64,000 nt of DNA from Phytopseudomonas argentinensis (GTDB lineage: Bacteria > Pseudomonadota > Gammaproteobacteria > Pseudomonadales > Pseudomonadaceae), in NCBI RefSeq assembly GCF_900113905.1, contig NZ_FORC01000001.1, positions 1,424,060 to 1,488,059 on the forward strand. The letters are read 5' to 3'. The notes below the pieces were generated by a model, which was given only the letters and a program-made list of their open reading frames with translations, ran no database searches and was not told the DNA's origin. Made by a program: the position numbers and the translations under genes. Shown piece by piece: positions 1-11,200 of this stretch; position 1 is the stretch's first letter; each line of letters opens with the position of its first letter.

Positions 1-430
1 CTATGTCGCCGCCGCCAACCGCGGCCGCTATGTGGTGGAGAACTTCCAGGAAACCCCAGCGGTCGGTGACGGCCTGGCGGTAATGGTCGAAGCCTACCAG
101 CGCCTGACCCTGGACGACCTGGCCGCTACCAGCCTGGAAACCTTGAAGCTCAACTACCCGGGTCATCCGAGCCTGGAGAACGGCGAGTTCGTGCCGCGCG
201 AGGAAGCCGCTGATGAGCGCTCATGGCTGGCCAAGGCCACCCTGGGCCTGATCGAAGGCGACGCGCCGCCACCGCCGAGCCAGACCCAGGCCAGCCAGGA
301 CGTGCAGCGCCAGTATCAGGAAGCGGTCGACCAGATGCCGGCGGAGCTGAAGTCTTCCGAACAGGGCGAGGCGCAACAGGCGCCCAAGCGCTCGTGGTTC
401 AGCTACATGACCTTCGGCCTGTTCGACTGA
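1..430 (+). CDS. bamD: Outer membrane assembly factor BamD, C-terminal part (5' end outside window)
   Basis: Only the last 142 codons are present; the frame is open to the window's left edge, so the gene starts upstream. The visible part has the helical TPR-type end of BamD (residues reading [15 protein letters not shown], then [16 protein letters not shown] and [10 protein letters not shown]), followed by the low-complexity tail ending in [12 protein letters not shown] that is typical of Pseudomonas BamD. BamD is an essential outer-membrane lipoprotein of the Bam complex that, with BamA, inserts beta-barrel proteins. The lipobox is off the window. A strong terminator follows. Alternative: none serious. 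Confidence 0.9.
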   Translation, partial: YVAAANRGRYVVENFQETPAVGDGLAVMVEAYQRLTLDDLAATSLETLKLNYPGHPSLENGEFVPREEAADERSWLAKATLGLIEGDAPPPPSQTQASQDVQRQYQEAVDQMPAELKSSEQGEAQQAPKRSWFSYMTFGLFD

Positions 431-453
431 GCCTGGTCTCCAGCTGCCTGCCA

Positions 454-487
454 ACGATGCCAGTCAAACGACTGGCATCGTGCTTTT
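454..487 (+). terminator. Rho-independent terminator after bamD
   Basis: A perfect 12-bp stem (ACGATGCCAGTC / GACTGGCATCGT) with an AAAC loop is followed by GCTTTT, 23 bp after the bamD stop. Confidence 0.85.
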
Positions 488-575
488 GAACCCTTGCAAA
501 AACGCTGATCGGGTAACTGTCCGCCCAGGGCCTCGTTAGCTACACTGCCCCATCACTCGACACGAAGAGAGCGCC

Positions 576-821
576 ATGGGTCTGTTCCGCCTGCTGTTCT
601 GGATAGCCATCATCTTTGCCGCCATATGGCTATGGCGGCGCTATGTCGGCGCCACACGCCAGCGCCAGAAGGCAGCACCACCTGCGGACAACCCGGCGCC
701 CATGGTGCGCTGCGCCCACTGCGGCGTGCACACGCCCCAGCAACACGCCGTGCAACTGGCGCAGCGCTGGTACTGCAGCCAGGCCCACCTGGAACAAGGC
801 CCCAAGCCCGGTGCCCAATAG
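576..821 (+). CDS. PP0621-family small membrane protein with zinc-ribbon-like cysteines
   Basis: 81 residues. One N-terminal membrane segment (about residues 4-20, rich in Leu/Ile/Phe/Trp) is followed by a basic, Pro/Ala-rich linker. A soluble C-terminal part has Cys-Ala-His-Cys-Gly near residue 46 and Tyr-Cys-Ser-x-x-His near residue 68, a C-x2-C...C-x3-H set that could bind zinc. Its stop codon overlaps the proposed pilS GTG start by 11 bp, so the two are probably co-transcribed and coupled. This arrangement immediately before pilS is usual in Pseudomonas. Biochemical function is unknown. Confidence 0.8.
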   Translation: MGLFRLLFWIAIIFAAIWLWRRYVGATRQRQKAAPPADNPAPMVRCAHCGVHTPQQHAVQLAQRWYCSQAHLEQGPKPGAQ

Positions 822-2403
822 CGCCCTCGCTGTACGCGGCCCACAAGGGCATCGTATCCTCAGGCTGTACCATCTCTATCGCCTGGTCATTGGCGTGGTG
901 CTGGTGCTGCTGGTGTCCGCCAACCTGGATTCGGAGCTGCTGGAGCTGGCCCACGCGTCGCTGTTTCGGGGCGCCAGCTGGGTCTACCTGATCCTCAATA
1001 TCCTGATCGCGCTGATCATTCACACGCCAAATCGCCTGGTGCCGGTCTTTACCGTGGCGCTGGGCGACGTGATGCTGCTCTCGGCGTTGTTCTACGCTGG
1101 CGGCGGCACACCAAGCGGTATCGGCAACCTGCTGATCGTCTCCGTGGCAATCGCCAACATCCTGTTGCGCGGGCGCTTCGGTGTGTTGATCGCCGCTGCC
1201 GCGGCGATCGGCATGATCTACCTGACCTTCTACCTGAGCCTCAACCACCCCCAGGCCAGCAGTCAGTACGTGCAGGTCGGTGCACTGGGCGCGCTGTGCT
1301 TCGCTGCGGCGTTGTTCGTACAGGGGCTGACCCGGCGCCTGCAGGTCAGCGAGAGCCTGGCCGAACAGCGGGCTGCCGATGTGGCGGACCTGGAAACCCT
1401 GAACAACCTGATTCTGCAGCGCATGCGCACCGGCATTCTGGTGGTGGACGAACAACGCCGCGTGCTGCTGGCCAACCAGTCGGCACTCGGCTTGCTGGGC
1501 CAGCGAAACCTGGCCGGCAAGATTCTCGATCCGCACTGCACCGAGCTGGTCAAGCGCCTGCAGCAGTGGCAGGAAAACAGCAGCCTGCGCCCGGCCAGCC
1601 TGCAGACACTCAGCGACGGCCCGACCCTGCAGCCCAGCTTTATCCCCCTGCAGCGCGGCGGCCAGCGGCATATCCTGATCCTGCTCGATGACATCTCGCA
1701 GATCGCCCAGCAGGCCCAGCAACTCAAGCTAGTCGCCCTCGGCCGGCTGACGGCCGGCATCGCCCACGAGATTCGCAACCCGCTGGGCGCCATCAGCCAC
1801 GCCGCGCAATTGCTGCAGGAGTCCGAAGACCTGCAGGGGCCAGATCTGCGCCTGGCGCAGATCATCCAGGATCACTCGCGGCGCATGAACCTGATCATCG
1901 AGAACGTCCTGCAGCTGTCACGCCGGCGTCAGGCGGAGCCGCAATTGCTGGATCTGAAATACTGGCTGCACCGCTTCGCCGCCGAATTTCGCAGCACCGC
2001 GCCGGCCTCCAAGGTGCTGCACCTGACCATCGAGGGCAGCAGCATCCAGACCCGCATGGACCCCAACCAGCTCAACCAGGTCATCACCAACCTGGTTCAG
2101 AACGGCCTGCGCCACAGCGCCAAACTGCACCCACAGGGCCAGGTCTGGCTGAAGCTGTTCCGCGATCCGCGCAACGATCTGCCGGTGCTCGAGGTGCTTG
2201 ACGACGGCGCAGGCGTACCGGCAGACCAACTGCATCACATCTTCGAGCCGTTCTACACCACGGAGAACAAAGGCACCGGCCTGGGCCTGTATATTTCCCG
2301 AGAGCTTTGCGAAAGCAACCAGGCTCATCTTCACTATCAATCGCGTGAAGGCGGCGGTGCCTGCTTCCGTATCACCTTCGCGCACCCGCGCAAAATGAGC
2401 TGA
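811..2403 (+). CDS. pilS: Type IV pilus sensor histidine kinase PilS
   Basis: Membrane sensor kinase that controls pilin transcription with PilR; in P. aeruginosa it senses PilA levels in the inner membrane. I chose the GTG at 811 rather than longer upstream starts because it gives 530 residues, the length of P. aeruginosa PilS, and places the H-box histidine (IAHEIRNP) at residue 319, the known phosphorylation site. Order: six hydrophobic segments (about 15-185), a PAS-like linker domain (ILQRMRTGILVVDEQRRVLLAN), HisKA, then HATPase_c with N box (NQVITNLVQNGLRHS), DDGAGVP and GTGLGLYIS. Residues encoded before 811 are out-of-character Arg/Pro/Thr-rich sequence from the PP0621 gene's other frame. 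pilR follows after 8 bp. Confidence 0.95.
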   Translation: MPNSALAVRGPQGHRILRLYHLYRLVIGVVLVLLVSANLDSELLELAHASLFRGASWVYLILNILIALIIHTPNRLVPVFTVALGDVMLLSALFYAGGGTPSGIGNLLIVSVAIANILLRGRFGVLIAAAAAIGMIYLTFYLSLNHPQASSQYVQVGALGALCFAAALFVQGLTRRLQVSESLAEQRAADVADLETLNNLILQRMRTGILVVDEQRRVLLANQSALGLLGQRNLAGKILDPHCTELVKRLQQWQENSSLRPASLQTLSDGPTLQPSFIPLQRGGQRHILILLDDISQIAQQAQQLKLVALGRLTAGIAHEIRNPLGAISHAAQLLQESEDLQGPDLRLAQIIQDHSRRMNLIIENVLQLSRRRQAEPQLLDLKYWLHRFAAEFRSTAPASKVLHLTIEGSSIQTRMDPNQLNQVITNLVQNGLRHSAKLHPQGQVWLKLFRDPRNDLPVLEVLDDGAGVPADQLHHIFEPFYTTENKGTGLGLYISRELCESNQAHLHYQSREGGGACFRITFAHPRKMS

Positions 2404-2411
2404 ACGACCTG

Positions 2412-3749
<1,338 letters not shown>

Positions 3750-3759
3750 GGCAGCGACC

Positions 3760-3791
3760 GTAGCCTGCGGTTGAGCGAAGCGATACCCAGG
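3760..3791. repeat. 32-bp Pseudomonas-type intergenic repeat, copy 1
   Basis: Starts GTAGCCTGCGGTTGAGCG and ends GCGATACCCAGG. The same 32 bp recur at 55969-56000 with one substitution. Both copies sit between convergent genes (here pilR and thiO). It resembles the short interspersed element common in several Pseudomonas groups. Confidence 0.7.
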
Positions 3792-3839
3792 TTCATGGTG
3801 ACCTGCTAACGGGGCAAGCTGCCAAAGCCACGTAACCGT

Positions 3840-4955
3840 CTAGTTCAAGCGACCAGCCGGCGCATAAGGCGCAGGATCGATGATCGGTTCGCGCCCCAGC
3901 ATCAGATCCGCCAGCAACTGACAGGACGCTGGCGCCAGCACCAGCCCATTGCGGTAATGCCCACAGTTCAGCCACAGCCCCGGGCGACCGGGTACTTCGC
4001 CGATAAAGGGAATGCCTTCAGGGGAGCCAGGACGCAATCCCGCCCAGTGCCCCACCACCTGCGCATCGCGCAACGCCGGCAACAGCGTTTCGGCAGAAGC
4101 ACGCAAGCTGGCAAGCGCCTCGCCGGTCGGCGTTTTATCGAAACCTGCATGCTCCAGCGTGCTACCCACCAGAATGTGGCCATCACGTCGCGGAATCGCA
4201 TAGCGCCCGCCAGCCAGGACCATGCGGGGCAGGAAGTCCTCGGCGCACTTGAACAGGATCATCTGCCCCTTGACCGGCTCCACCGGAAGCGCCAGCCCGA
4301 GGCTCTGCAAGACTTCCCCGCTCCAAGCTCCAGCAGCGACCACCACCTGCTCGGCCAGCATCTCGCCCTCAGCGGTACGAACCCCGATTACCCGCGCGTC
4401 ATCACGGACAAACTGCAGCACCGGGCTGTGTTCAAGCAACGTCACGTTCGGCAAATTCTGTAGGGCAGCTCGCAGCGCTTTGACCAGTCGCGGGTTACGC
4501 ACATTGGCTACACCGGGCATATAAATGGCGCGCTCGAATCCTTCACCCAGCGCAGGAACCTGGGCGTAAGCGGACTCGACAGGCACCTCATGCAAGGGTC
4601 GCCCCTCTCGCTGCGCCCAGGCCAGCGCTTCGGCCTGATCATCCAGATCCAGCCAATACAGCCCCGTGACATGCACCTCGGGATCGATGCCAGTATTCGC
4701 CAGCAGGCGCTCGCCAAGGCCTGGGTAGTAATCCTGTGACCAGTGCGCCAAGGCCGTTACCGCCTGGCTATAGCGCCACGGGTAAAGCGGCGAAACAATT
4801 CCGCCCCCCGCCCAAGACGCTTCACCACCGACCGACATGCGCTCCACCAGCGTGACCCGCTCGCCCGCGCGAGCCAGCAGATACGCTGATAACAACCCGA
4901 TGACCCCGCCACCGATAACGATTACATCCGCACCCACAACCCACCCCATCACCAA
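3840..4955 (-). CDS. thiO: Glycine oxidase ThiO (FAD-dependent), thiamine biosynthesis
   Basis: 371 residues of the DAO/FAD oxidoreductase family. The N-terminal Rossmann motif is VIGGGVIGLLSAYLLARAG (about residues 11-30), followed by the acidic residue of LVER, and the family's SWAGGGIVSPLYPW. The C-terminus has the substrate-end sequence VGHWAGLRPGSPEGIPFIGE and LNCGHYRNGLVLAP. ThiO oxidises glycine to the imine used by ThiG for the thiazole ring. Another D-amino-acid oxidase role is possible, since no other thi gene is adjacent. Start: ATG 4955 or the in-frame ATG at 4949; neither has a strong ribosome site. Divergent from the minor pilin operon, convergent with pilR. Confidence 0.85.
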   Translation of the reverse strand: MVMGWVVGADVIVIGGGVIGLLSAYLLARAGERVTLVERMSVGGEASWAGGGIVSPLYPWRYSQAVTALAHWSQDYYPGLGERLLANTGIDPEVHVTGLYWLDLDDQAEALAWAQREGRPLHEVPVESAYAQVPALGEGFERAIYMPGVANVRNPRLVKALRAALQNLPNVTLLEHSPVLQFVRDDARVIGVRTAEGEMLAEQVVVAAGAWSGEVLQSLGLALPVEPVKGQMILFKCAEDFLPRMVLAGGRYAIPRRDGHILVGSTLEHAGFDKTPTGEALASLRASAETLLPALRDAQVVGHWAGLRPGSPEGIPFIGEVPGRPGLWLNCGHYRNGLVLAPASCQLLADLMLGREPIIDPAPYAPAGRLN

Positions 4956-5044
4956 ACTGCATGCCTTGACAGCGACACCTGAGGGTGTAAACAGAAAAAG
5001 CAGCCAGGAAGGCCGCCAATCATACGCGCATAAGGAGGTGCATC

Positions 5045-5536
5045 ATGAATAGAGATCAACAGAGGGCTGTGGGCTTGGTGGAATTGCTGGTAGCCGTCGC
5101 TCTGCTGGGTATCTTGATCAGCACGGCCCTTCCCGCTTTCGCTCGCTTTCAGGAAAGTAAACGTCACGAGTCGGCCCGTGATCTGCTTGCCAGCCATATC
5201 CTGAAAACCCGCGCCAATGCCATAACTCAAGGGCGCACATACAAGCTATGCGGCTCGAGCGACGGTGAGAGCTGCGACGGCAGCTGGGGCAGTTATTGGC
5301 TTATAGCTAGGGCTGGCAATGAGCCGACTATCGTGACCAAGCAGGCAGCCCCGACGAAAAACATCTGCAGAGTGGGCTTTGGCGGCGACAGCATCCGTTT
5401 CCATCCCAACGGAACAAGCTGGACTAGCAACGGTACGATTTTCATATGCAACAGCAATGGACCTCACCAGCTACTGACGCTGAACCGCCAGGGCCGTCTG
5501 AGAGTTGGAACCGGTCACAATTCCCGCTGCTGCTAG
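5045..5536 (+). CDS. fimT: Minor pseudopilin FimT-like (GspH/FimT family)
   Basis: 163 residues. A short leader (MNRDQQRA) precedes a pilin-type hydrophobic helix (VGLVELLVAVALLGILISTALPAF). Counting back from the conserved Glu at mature position 5 puts Ala, not Gly, at -1. The C-terminal domain has a GspH-like pattern and several cysteines (LCGSSDGESCDGSW, ICRVGFGGDS, FICNSNG and a final CC), probably disulphide-bonded. A strong AAGGAGGTG site lies 3 bp upstream of CATC-ATG. First gene of the minor pilin cluster; in P. aeruginosa FimT is dispensable for piliation and in some species it binds DNA. FimT versus FimU is judged from gene order. Confidence 0.8.
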   Translation: MNRDQQRAVGLVELLVAVALLGILISTALPAFARFQESKRHESARDLLASHILKTRANAITQGRTYKLCGSSDGESCDGSWGSYWLIARAGNEPTIVTKQAAPTKNICRVGFGGDSIRFHPNGTSWTSNGTIFICNSNGPHQLLTLNRQGRLRVGTGHNSRCC

Positions 5537-5638
5537 ACCAGTCATCCGTGCTTCACGGCCGATCATCTACGGTCTGAAGACAGCGACCAGCGAAGCCGTC
5601 AGGATTCGCATGCCCTCCTGTATTTAGACTGGACAACC

Positions 5639-6157
5639 ATGCCAAGATTCTCGGATAGCCAGCCATCGGCGTACTCGCATACGCGGCGTGGTTTCACCCT
5701 TATTGAGCTGATGATCATCATCGCCCTGGTCGGGATCGTCGCCGCAATCGCCGTTCCGAACTTCAACCAGTTCATCAATAAGAGTCGTACGCAATCGTTG
5801 AACAACGAGATGCTGGCACTGGTGCAATACGCACGCACCACTGCAGTCGAGCAAAAGACATTCATGAGAGTTTGCAAGGAGAGCGGCCGCTGGACGGTTA
5901 AGAAAACCTGTACTGATACCGCCAAAGTGCTGCGCAGACTGGATATCCCGTCCGGCAGCACGGTGAATCCGGTAGTCACTTCCGTCACTGAAATACTGTT
6001 CAGGTACAACGGAACCAGTACCGATACGACCTTGCTTACCTGCCAAGGTAGCGATCACGCCAACGGTTACACCATCGACGTAAAAGCCAGCGGCAGCGTA
6101 CGGAGCTGGCCAAGAGGCATGACGAACTCCACCACCAGCATGACAGCCTGTCAGTAG
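5639..6157 (+). CDS. fimU: Minor pilin FimU (GspH family)
   Basis: 172 residues. Leader MPRFSDSQPSAYSHTRRG then the canonical prepilin peptidase site G|FTLIELMIIIALVGIVAAIAVPNF, with Glu5. The globular domain is about 130 residues with cysteines near RVCKES, KKTCTDT, LTCQGSD and the final ACQ. FimU forms part of the pilus-initiating complex with PilV, PilW, PilX and PilE at the tip, below PilY1. Preceded by 102 bp of non-coding DNA after fimT, where I could not identify a clear promoter. Confidence 0.87.
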   Translation: MPRFSDSQPSAYSHTRRGFTLIELMIIIALVGIVAAIAVPNFNQFINKSRTQSLNNEMLALVQYARTTAVEQKTFMRVCKESGRWTVKKTCTDTAKVLRRLDIPSGSTVNPVVTSVTEILFRYNGTSTDTTLLTCQGSDHANGYTIDVKASGSVRSWPRGMTNSTTSMTACQ

Positions 6158-6172
6158 TACCGAGGAATGGCG

Positions 6173-6739
6173 ATGAAAAACGTGGACAAGGGATTCAGCC
6201 TGATCGAAGTACTGGTGGCTCTATTGCTAACCACCGTCGGAGTGCTCGGCATGGTTGCCCTTCAAGGGCGTAGCGTGCAGTACTCACAAGACTCCGTGCA
6301 GCGCAATGTGGCGGTAGATCTGGCCACTGAGTTGGTGGAAATCATCCGAGCCAACCCTAGCGAAACCTTTAACAATGCCGCACCGCAATTCCCGATGAAT
6401 AACGGTCTTAAGAGCAGTTCGATTTTCTACAAAGCCAAAGCGTCGGATTTCTCCAACCCAGCCGATTGTGTCGCGAGCGCTACCGTAGTGCCCAGGACCG
6501 CTGCCGAACAACGTAACTGCTGGGCCAGCAAGGCAAAGGCACTGCTGCCGGGCGGCTCGACCGTCTTCCTCAGCGATTCGTATATCTGTCGCAGCAGCAG
6601 CGCCGGCAATTGCAATGGTCAGGGCTCGATGATCGAAATCCGCCTGGCCTGGCAGGTGCGTGAAGGCACCTGCCTGGACGCAGCTGACACCAGCAACTCT
6701 TCGACCATCTGTACCTATACCGTGCGAGTGCAGCCATGA
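6173..6739 (+). CDS. pilV: Type IV pilus minor pilin PilV
   Basis: 188 residues from ATG 6173. That start is preferred over ATG 6167 because AGGA at 6163-6166 is correctly spaced for it. Prepilin motif KG|FSLIEVLVALLLTTVGVLGMVALQ, with the PilV-type RSVQYSQDSVQRNVAVDLATELVEIIRANP following. A Cys-rich C-terminal domain ends in SNSSTICTYTVRVQP. PilV links PilY1 to the tip complex in P. aeruginosa. The stop overlaps the pilW start (ATGA). Confidence 0.92.
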   Translation: MKNVDKGFSLIEVLVALLLTTVGVLGMVALQGRSVQYSQDSVQRNVAVDLATELVEIIRANPSETFNNAAPQFPMNNGLKSSSIFYKAKASDFSNPADCVASATVVPRTAAEQRNCWASKAKALLPGGSTVFLSDSYICRSSSAGNCNGQGSMIEIRLAWQVREGTCLDAADTSNSSTICTYTVRVQP

Positions 6740-7584
6740 ATGACATGAAGCGCCAAAGCGGTTTGTCGATGATCGAACTGCTGATTGCCTTGGCGATCAG
6801 CAGCTTTCTGATTCTGGGTATCACCCAGGTATACATCGATAACCAACGGCATTACCTGTTCCAGCAGAGCCAAAGCGGCAATCTCGACAGCGGGCGATTC
6901 GCGTCGCTGTTGCTCGATCAATATCTGGGGAAGGCCGGCTATCGCCGTACTCCTTCGAGCCTGTTGGAAACATCCTTTCCAGCACGCGCGGCATCGGATG
7001 GTTGCATGGCCTTTAGCGCAGGGGCGTCCGTTACCAACCTGGCTACGGACGAAGGGGTGGGGTTCTGTCTACGCTATCAGCCGCAGGTAAGTGGAGATCT
7101 CGATTGCCAGGGCGTGGCCAGTAACACCACATTCACGCAAGCCTTCCCTTCTAACCTGACCGCAAGTGACTTGATCGTCCTTGCCTTCAAATATGAGCCT
7201 GGGGCTTCGACCGCACTGCAGAACGGCAGGCTTTTGTGCAAGAGCCTGAACGCCACGACACCTCAATTCACCGAACAGCTCACAGGCATCGCCGATATGC
7301 GTGTGGACTTTGGTATTGGCAGCAGTGACGTGCTTTCCAAAGAAGTGACGTCTTACGTACCGCAGAAAGACTGGACGACCAGTTCGGGAGCTATCCGCAG
7401 CGTGCGTTACTCCCTGCTAATGGCAAGCGCAACCGGGCAGCGGGATAGCGACGACTCCAAAGTACTCACCGATTGGCTCGCGGTGGCGCCTGACGCGACC
7501 AAAACGCGCCTGCAAACAGGCGATAACAAACGCATTTATCAAGTCGTCGGAAGTACTCAAACTGTCAGGAATCTAATGCCATGA
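6736..7584 (+). CDS. pilW: Type IV pilus minor pilin PilW
   Basis: 282 residues. Leader MNDMKRQSG followed by LSMIELLIALAISSFLILGITQVYIDNQR, a pilin helix with Glu5 and Leu1. The large globular domain has GspJ-like features. Overlaps pilV and pilX by 4 bp each (ATGA), indicating translational coupling within one operon. PilW together with PilX and PilY1 is required for pilus assembly and, in P. aeruginosa, for surface-dependent c-di-GMP signalling. Confidence 0.92.
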   Translation: MNDMKRQSGLSMIELLIALAISSFLILGITQVYIDNQRHYLFQQSQSGNLDSGRFASLLLDQYLGKAGYRRTPSSLLETSFPARAASDGCMAFSAGASVTNLATDEGVGFCLRYQPQVSGDLDCQGVASNTTFTQAFPSNLTASDLIVLAFKYEPGASTALQNGRLLCKSLNATTPQFTEQLTGIADMRVDFGIGSSDVLSKEVTSYVPQKDWTTSSGAIRSVRYSLLMASATGQRDSDDSKVLTDWLAVAPDATKTRLQTGDNKRIYQVVGSTQTVRNLMP

Positions 7585-8225
7585 CCCACTTATCGAATCG
7601 TCAGTCACAGACAGGTGCCGTCTTGGTGGTCGCCTTGGTCATGCTACTGGTACTGACCCTGATGGCCGTCGGTAGCATGCGAGGCACGACACTGGAAAGT
7701 CGCATCACGGCAAACCGCGCCCACGACACCCAGCAGCAAAGTGCAGCTGACGCCGCGCTACGAGAAGCTGAGTTTCGCTACTACGGCCCGGCCAATCTGG
7801 TCGACAAGCTCGAGGGCAAGGCGGCTAATTGCGCACTGGGCAATACGCTCAAAACCAACGGCATTAACAAACCATGCTTACTTGCGATCAAGGATGAGAA
7901 CCTGCAGGCGTTCGTGGAGAGCCCCAAAAGCACTGTTGCCAATTTCCTGAAATCTGAATCTGCCGGCGGGTTGCTGTGGATGCCTTATAGGGGCACTGAC
8001 GCAGCCAATCAGACCGTAGCCGGCACCCGGGAAACCAGCAGTGAAAGGACTACCTACTGGAACAGTACTCGAGCCGTCACGGCAGGCAACAACGCCGTCA
8101 ATGCCGAATACGGAATGGTCGCCGAAGGGCAAGGTACTTATTACTACCTCAACAATGCCAAAGCAGACGATCAGGTTTACCTGCAGTCGACGCACGCCAA
8201 TATTTATCTGGGGCTGAACAATTGA
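7581..8225 (+). CDS. pilX: Type IV pilus assembly protein PilX
   Basis: 214 residues. Leader MTHLSNRQSQTG then AVLVVALVMLLVLTLMAVGSMRGTTLESRITANR. Mature position 5 is hydrophobic instead of Glu, which is normal for the GspK/PilX type that caps the complex. The family sequence QQQSAADAALREAEFRYYG follows. Coupled to pilW (ATGA overlap) and to pilY1. Confidence 0.9.
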   Translation: MTHLSNRQSQTGAVLVVALVMLLVLTLMAVGSMRGTTLESRITANRAHDTQQQSAADAALREAEFRYYGPANLVDKLEGKAANCALGNTLKTNGINKPCLLAIKDENLQAFVESPKSTVANFLKSESAGGLLWMPYRGTDAANQTVAGTRETSSERTTYWNSTRAVTAGNNAVNAEYGMVAEGQGTYYYLNNAKADDQVYLQSTHANIYLGLNN

Positions 8226-8233
8226 GAATCGGC

Positions 8234-11200
8234 ATGATGAGTCATTCCAAACTTAATTCCGGTGCCAGGTCGCTTTCCTGCGCGCTGTTTGGCATTACAT
8301 TGCTGCATGGTGCCAACAGCTATGCCGCCGTTTCGCAAAGTCCGTTGAGCCTGACGATTGGCGTTCCGCCCAACATGCTGCTGACCCTGGATAACTCGGG
8401 CAGTATGCGCTGGGGATTCGCACCCGATTCGATCAGTGGTGCCGGGCCTGCTCGCCGAGGCAAATCGAATAGTTTCAACCCTATTTACTACAACCCACAA
8501 GCAACGTATCTGGCCCCGGTGTCCTATGACAGCAATGGCCGTGAAGTGCGCCTTCAGCAAAGTTTCACCGCGGCTCGCGTCAATGGCTACAAAAACAACT
8601 TGGGCACCGTGGATTTATCAAAAGACTACAAAGTCAACTGGACCTATGAAGTAAATACAGGCCTGCCTACAGATTATGGTATTGCCAACACCGACAATCG
8701 CTTTGCCAGGAACTCGGAGGCCGATTTCGCGGCTACTGTCACTATCTCCAACTCAGAGCGTGGCCGTGCGATAACACAACGAAACACCGCGAGCAATATC
8801 ACCTTTACCATCGTACGCGATGCAAACAATGCATCAGCCTGCACCGCTAGCGCCAGCCATCCGGACTGGCTAACAGATATTCAGGCAAGCTGTTCTCGAA
8901 CAGCCAGCAACACGTATAAAGGCACTCTACAAGAACGTGGCGTCCCTGCTTATTACTACACCTATGATGCCAATCGCCAAAACTGTGCACTTGCCAACGA
9001 CGACAGGTATGACGGTTGCTATTCCATCAGTTTCGTAACCAGCGATACAGAAAAGACAAATTTTGCCAACTGGTATTCTTTTTACCGCAATCGTGCATTA
9101 GCAACGATCAGCGCAGCGAACCTGGCATTCTATGATCTGTCTCCGTCTGCTCGTTTGAGCTGGCAGAGTCTGGCGGGTTGCACCAGCTTCGACGGTCGGA
9201 ACAATAGTTGTAACAGCAATGCTTTCCAAGCGTTTTCCAGCCAGCACAAACGTTCGCTGTACGACTGGATGCAAAACATCTCGTTCAGCGGAGGCACGCC
9301 TCTTCAGGCAGCCATGAAGCGTGCCGGAGAGTTTTATAGAACAGATACGCCCTGGCAAAAAACACCCTATGCCAGTAGCGGCAATACCACCGCCAATACC
9401 TATGCCTGCCGAGCCAGCTACCACATTGTAATGACTGACGGAATTTGGGGCGACACCGTAAAACCGGACACGAACTACAACCACGACTCCAAAAATATCG
9501 ACTTACCCGACGGGAAAAAATACAGCGGACAAGCCCCATTCAATGACACCTCGGAAGATACCCTTGCCGATTTGGCGATGCATTATTGGGCCACTGACCT
9601 GCGCCCCAACCTAGCCAATAAGGTTCCGGCTTACGTCCCCTTCAAAAGTGGCACAGAGACGTCCGATTACTGGGACCCACGCAACGACCCGGCCACCTGG
9701 CAACACATGACGAACTTCGTCATGGGGCTAGGCCTGACCCAATCCTTGTCAGCAACAGGGCTTCCCTGGGAGGGCAGCACTCACACAGGTGCAGGCTATG
9801 ATGCACTGAAACGGGGGACCGGATCCTGGCCCGCAGTGACGAATGCCACGGGTAAGGTTTACGACCTTTGGCACGCCGCCATCAACTCACGCGGTGACTT
9901 CTTCAGCGTCGATAGCCCGGAGGCAATGGTGCAGGCATTTGCAGACATTCTTTCCCGTATCGCTGATCGCAAGTCAACCGCCGCACGTCCAGCTATCAAT
10001 TCCGGGCAGGTCAGTTCCGAGGAGAATGGCGACACTTCAGTGAAGACGGTCTCTTATCAGACCTCCTACGCAAGTGACGATAACTGGTCTGGTGACGTAA
10101 AGCGCTTCGAGAAAAAATGGAACGCGACAACGAACTCTATGGAGACGACCGAAGTCTGGAGCGCCAAGACGAACGCGCCAGGGCCCGCAGCCCGTCGTAT
10201 CAAGATTGCCGGCAGCGACAACTCCGGTCTTGCCGATTTCAATCTTACCAACGCTGGCTCGGCCAGTTATTCCGGCACCACCTTGGCATCCTACCTCAAC
10301 AGGGATCCCGAAAATGCCAACGCTGTTGACACCAAGGCTGCAGCCCGCATCAGCTACCTTCGTGGAGACCGCACAGGCGAAGGCAGTACTTTCCGCCGAC
10401 GCAGCGGCGTACTGGGTGACTTCTACTCTTCGACCCCCGCAGTGGTGCTGAATACACCCAGGTATCTGGAGCAGTTCACCAATCGCCTTGAGGGCAACAC
10501 TGCTTATACGGACTTCAAGCAGTCGATTGCCAACCGAACTCCACGTGTCTACGTGGGCGGCAATGGCGGAATGCTGCATGGATTCAACGCTACCAGCGGC
10601 GTCGAAGAGTTCGCCTTCATTCCATCCGCTGTATTTCCGAAACTCAACAAGCTGACCGGTAGCAACTATAGCCATGAGTTCTATGTCGAAGGCTCGCCCG
10701 TGGTAGCGGATGTCTATACCGGTACAGAATGGCGCACTATCTTGGTTGGCACCTTGAAAGCGGGTGGCAAATCGGTATTCGCTCTGGATATCACTACGCC
10801 CGGCCATGAAAAACTGCTATGGCAGTTCGATGAAAGCAGTATCACTGACAGTAATGCCGTGAAGCTGGGCTACACCTTCTCGCAACCAACCATTGCTCGC
10901 CTGCATACTGGAAAATGGGCTGTAGTATTTGGCAATGGCTACGAAAGCGCTGGCAACAGTAATGGCAAAGCAGCTCTCTTTATTGTCGATGCCATGGATG
11001 GATCGTTGGTAAGAAGCCTAGAGGTGCAGGGCACCAATGGTGTGGCCAACGGCCTGTCCACCCCGAAACTCGGGGATTACAACGGTGACGGCACCGCAGA
11101 CTACGCTTACGCCGGTGACTTGCAAGGCAATATGTGGCGCTTTGACCTGCTTCGCTCCAATCGCGACGTGACGGCACCATTCAAGGTCACCAATAATGTA

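Noticed and set aside
7581-8225. Loss of Glu5 in PilX as a damaging mutation
   Set aside because: Absence of Glu5 is normal for PilX/GspK-type minor pilins.
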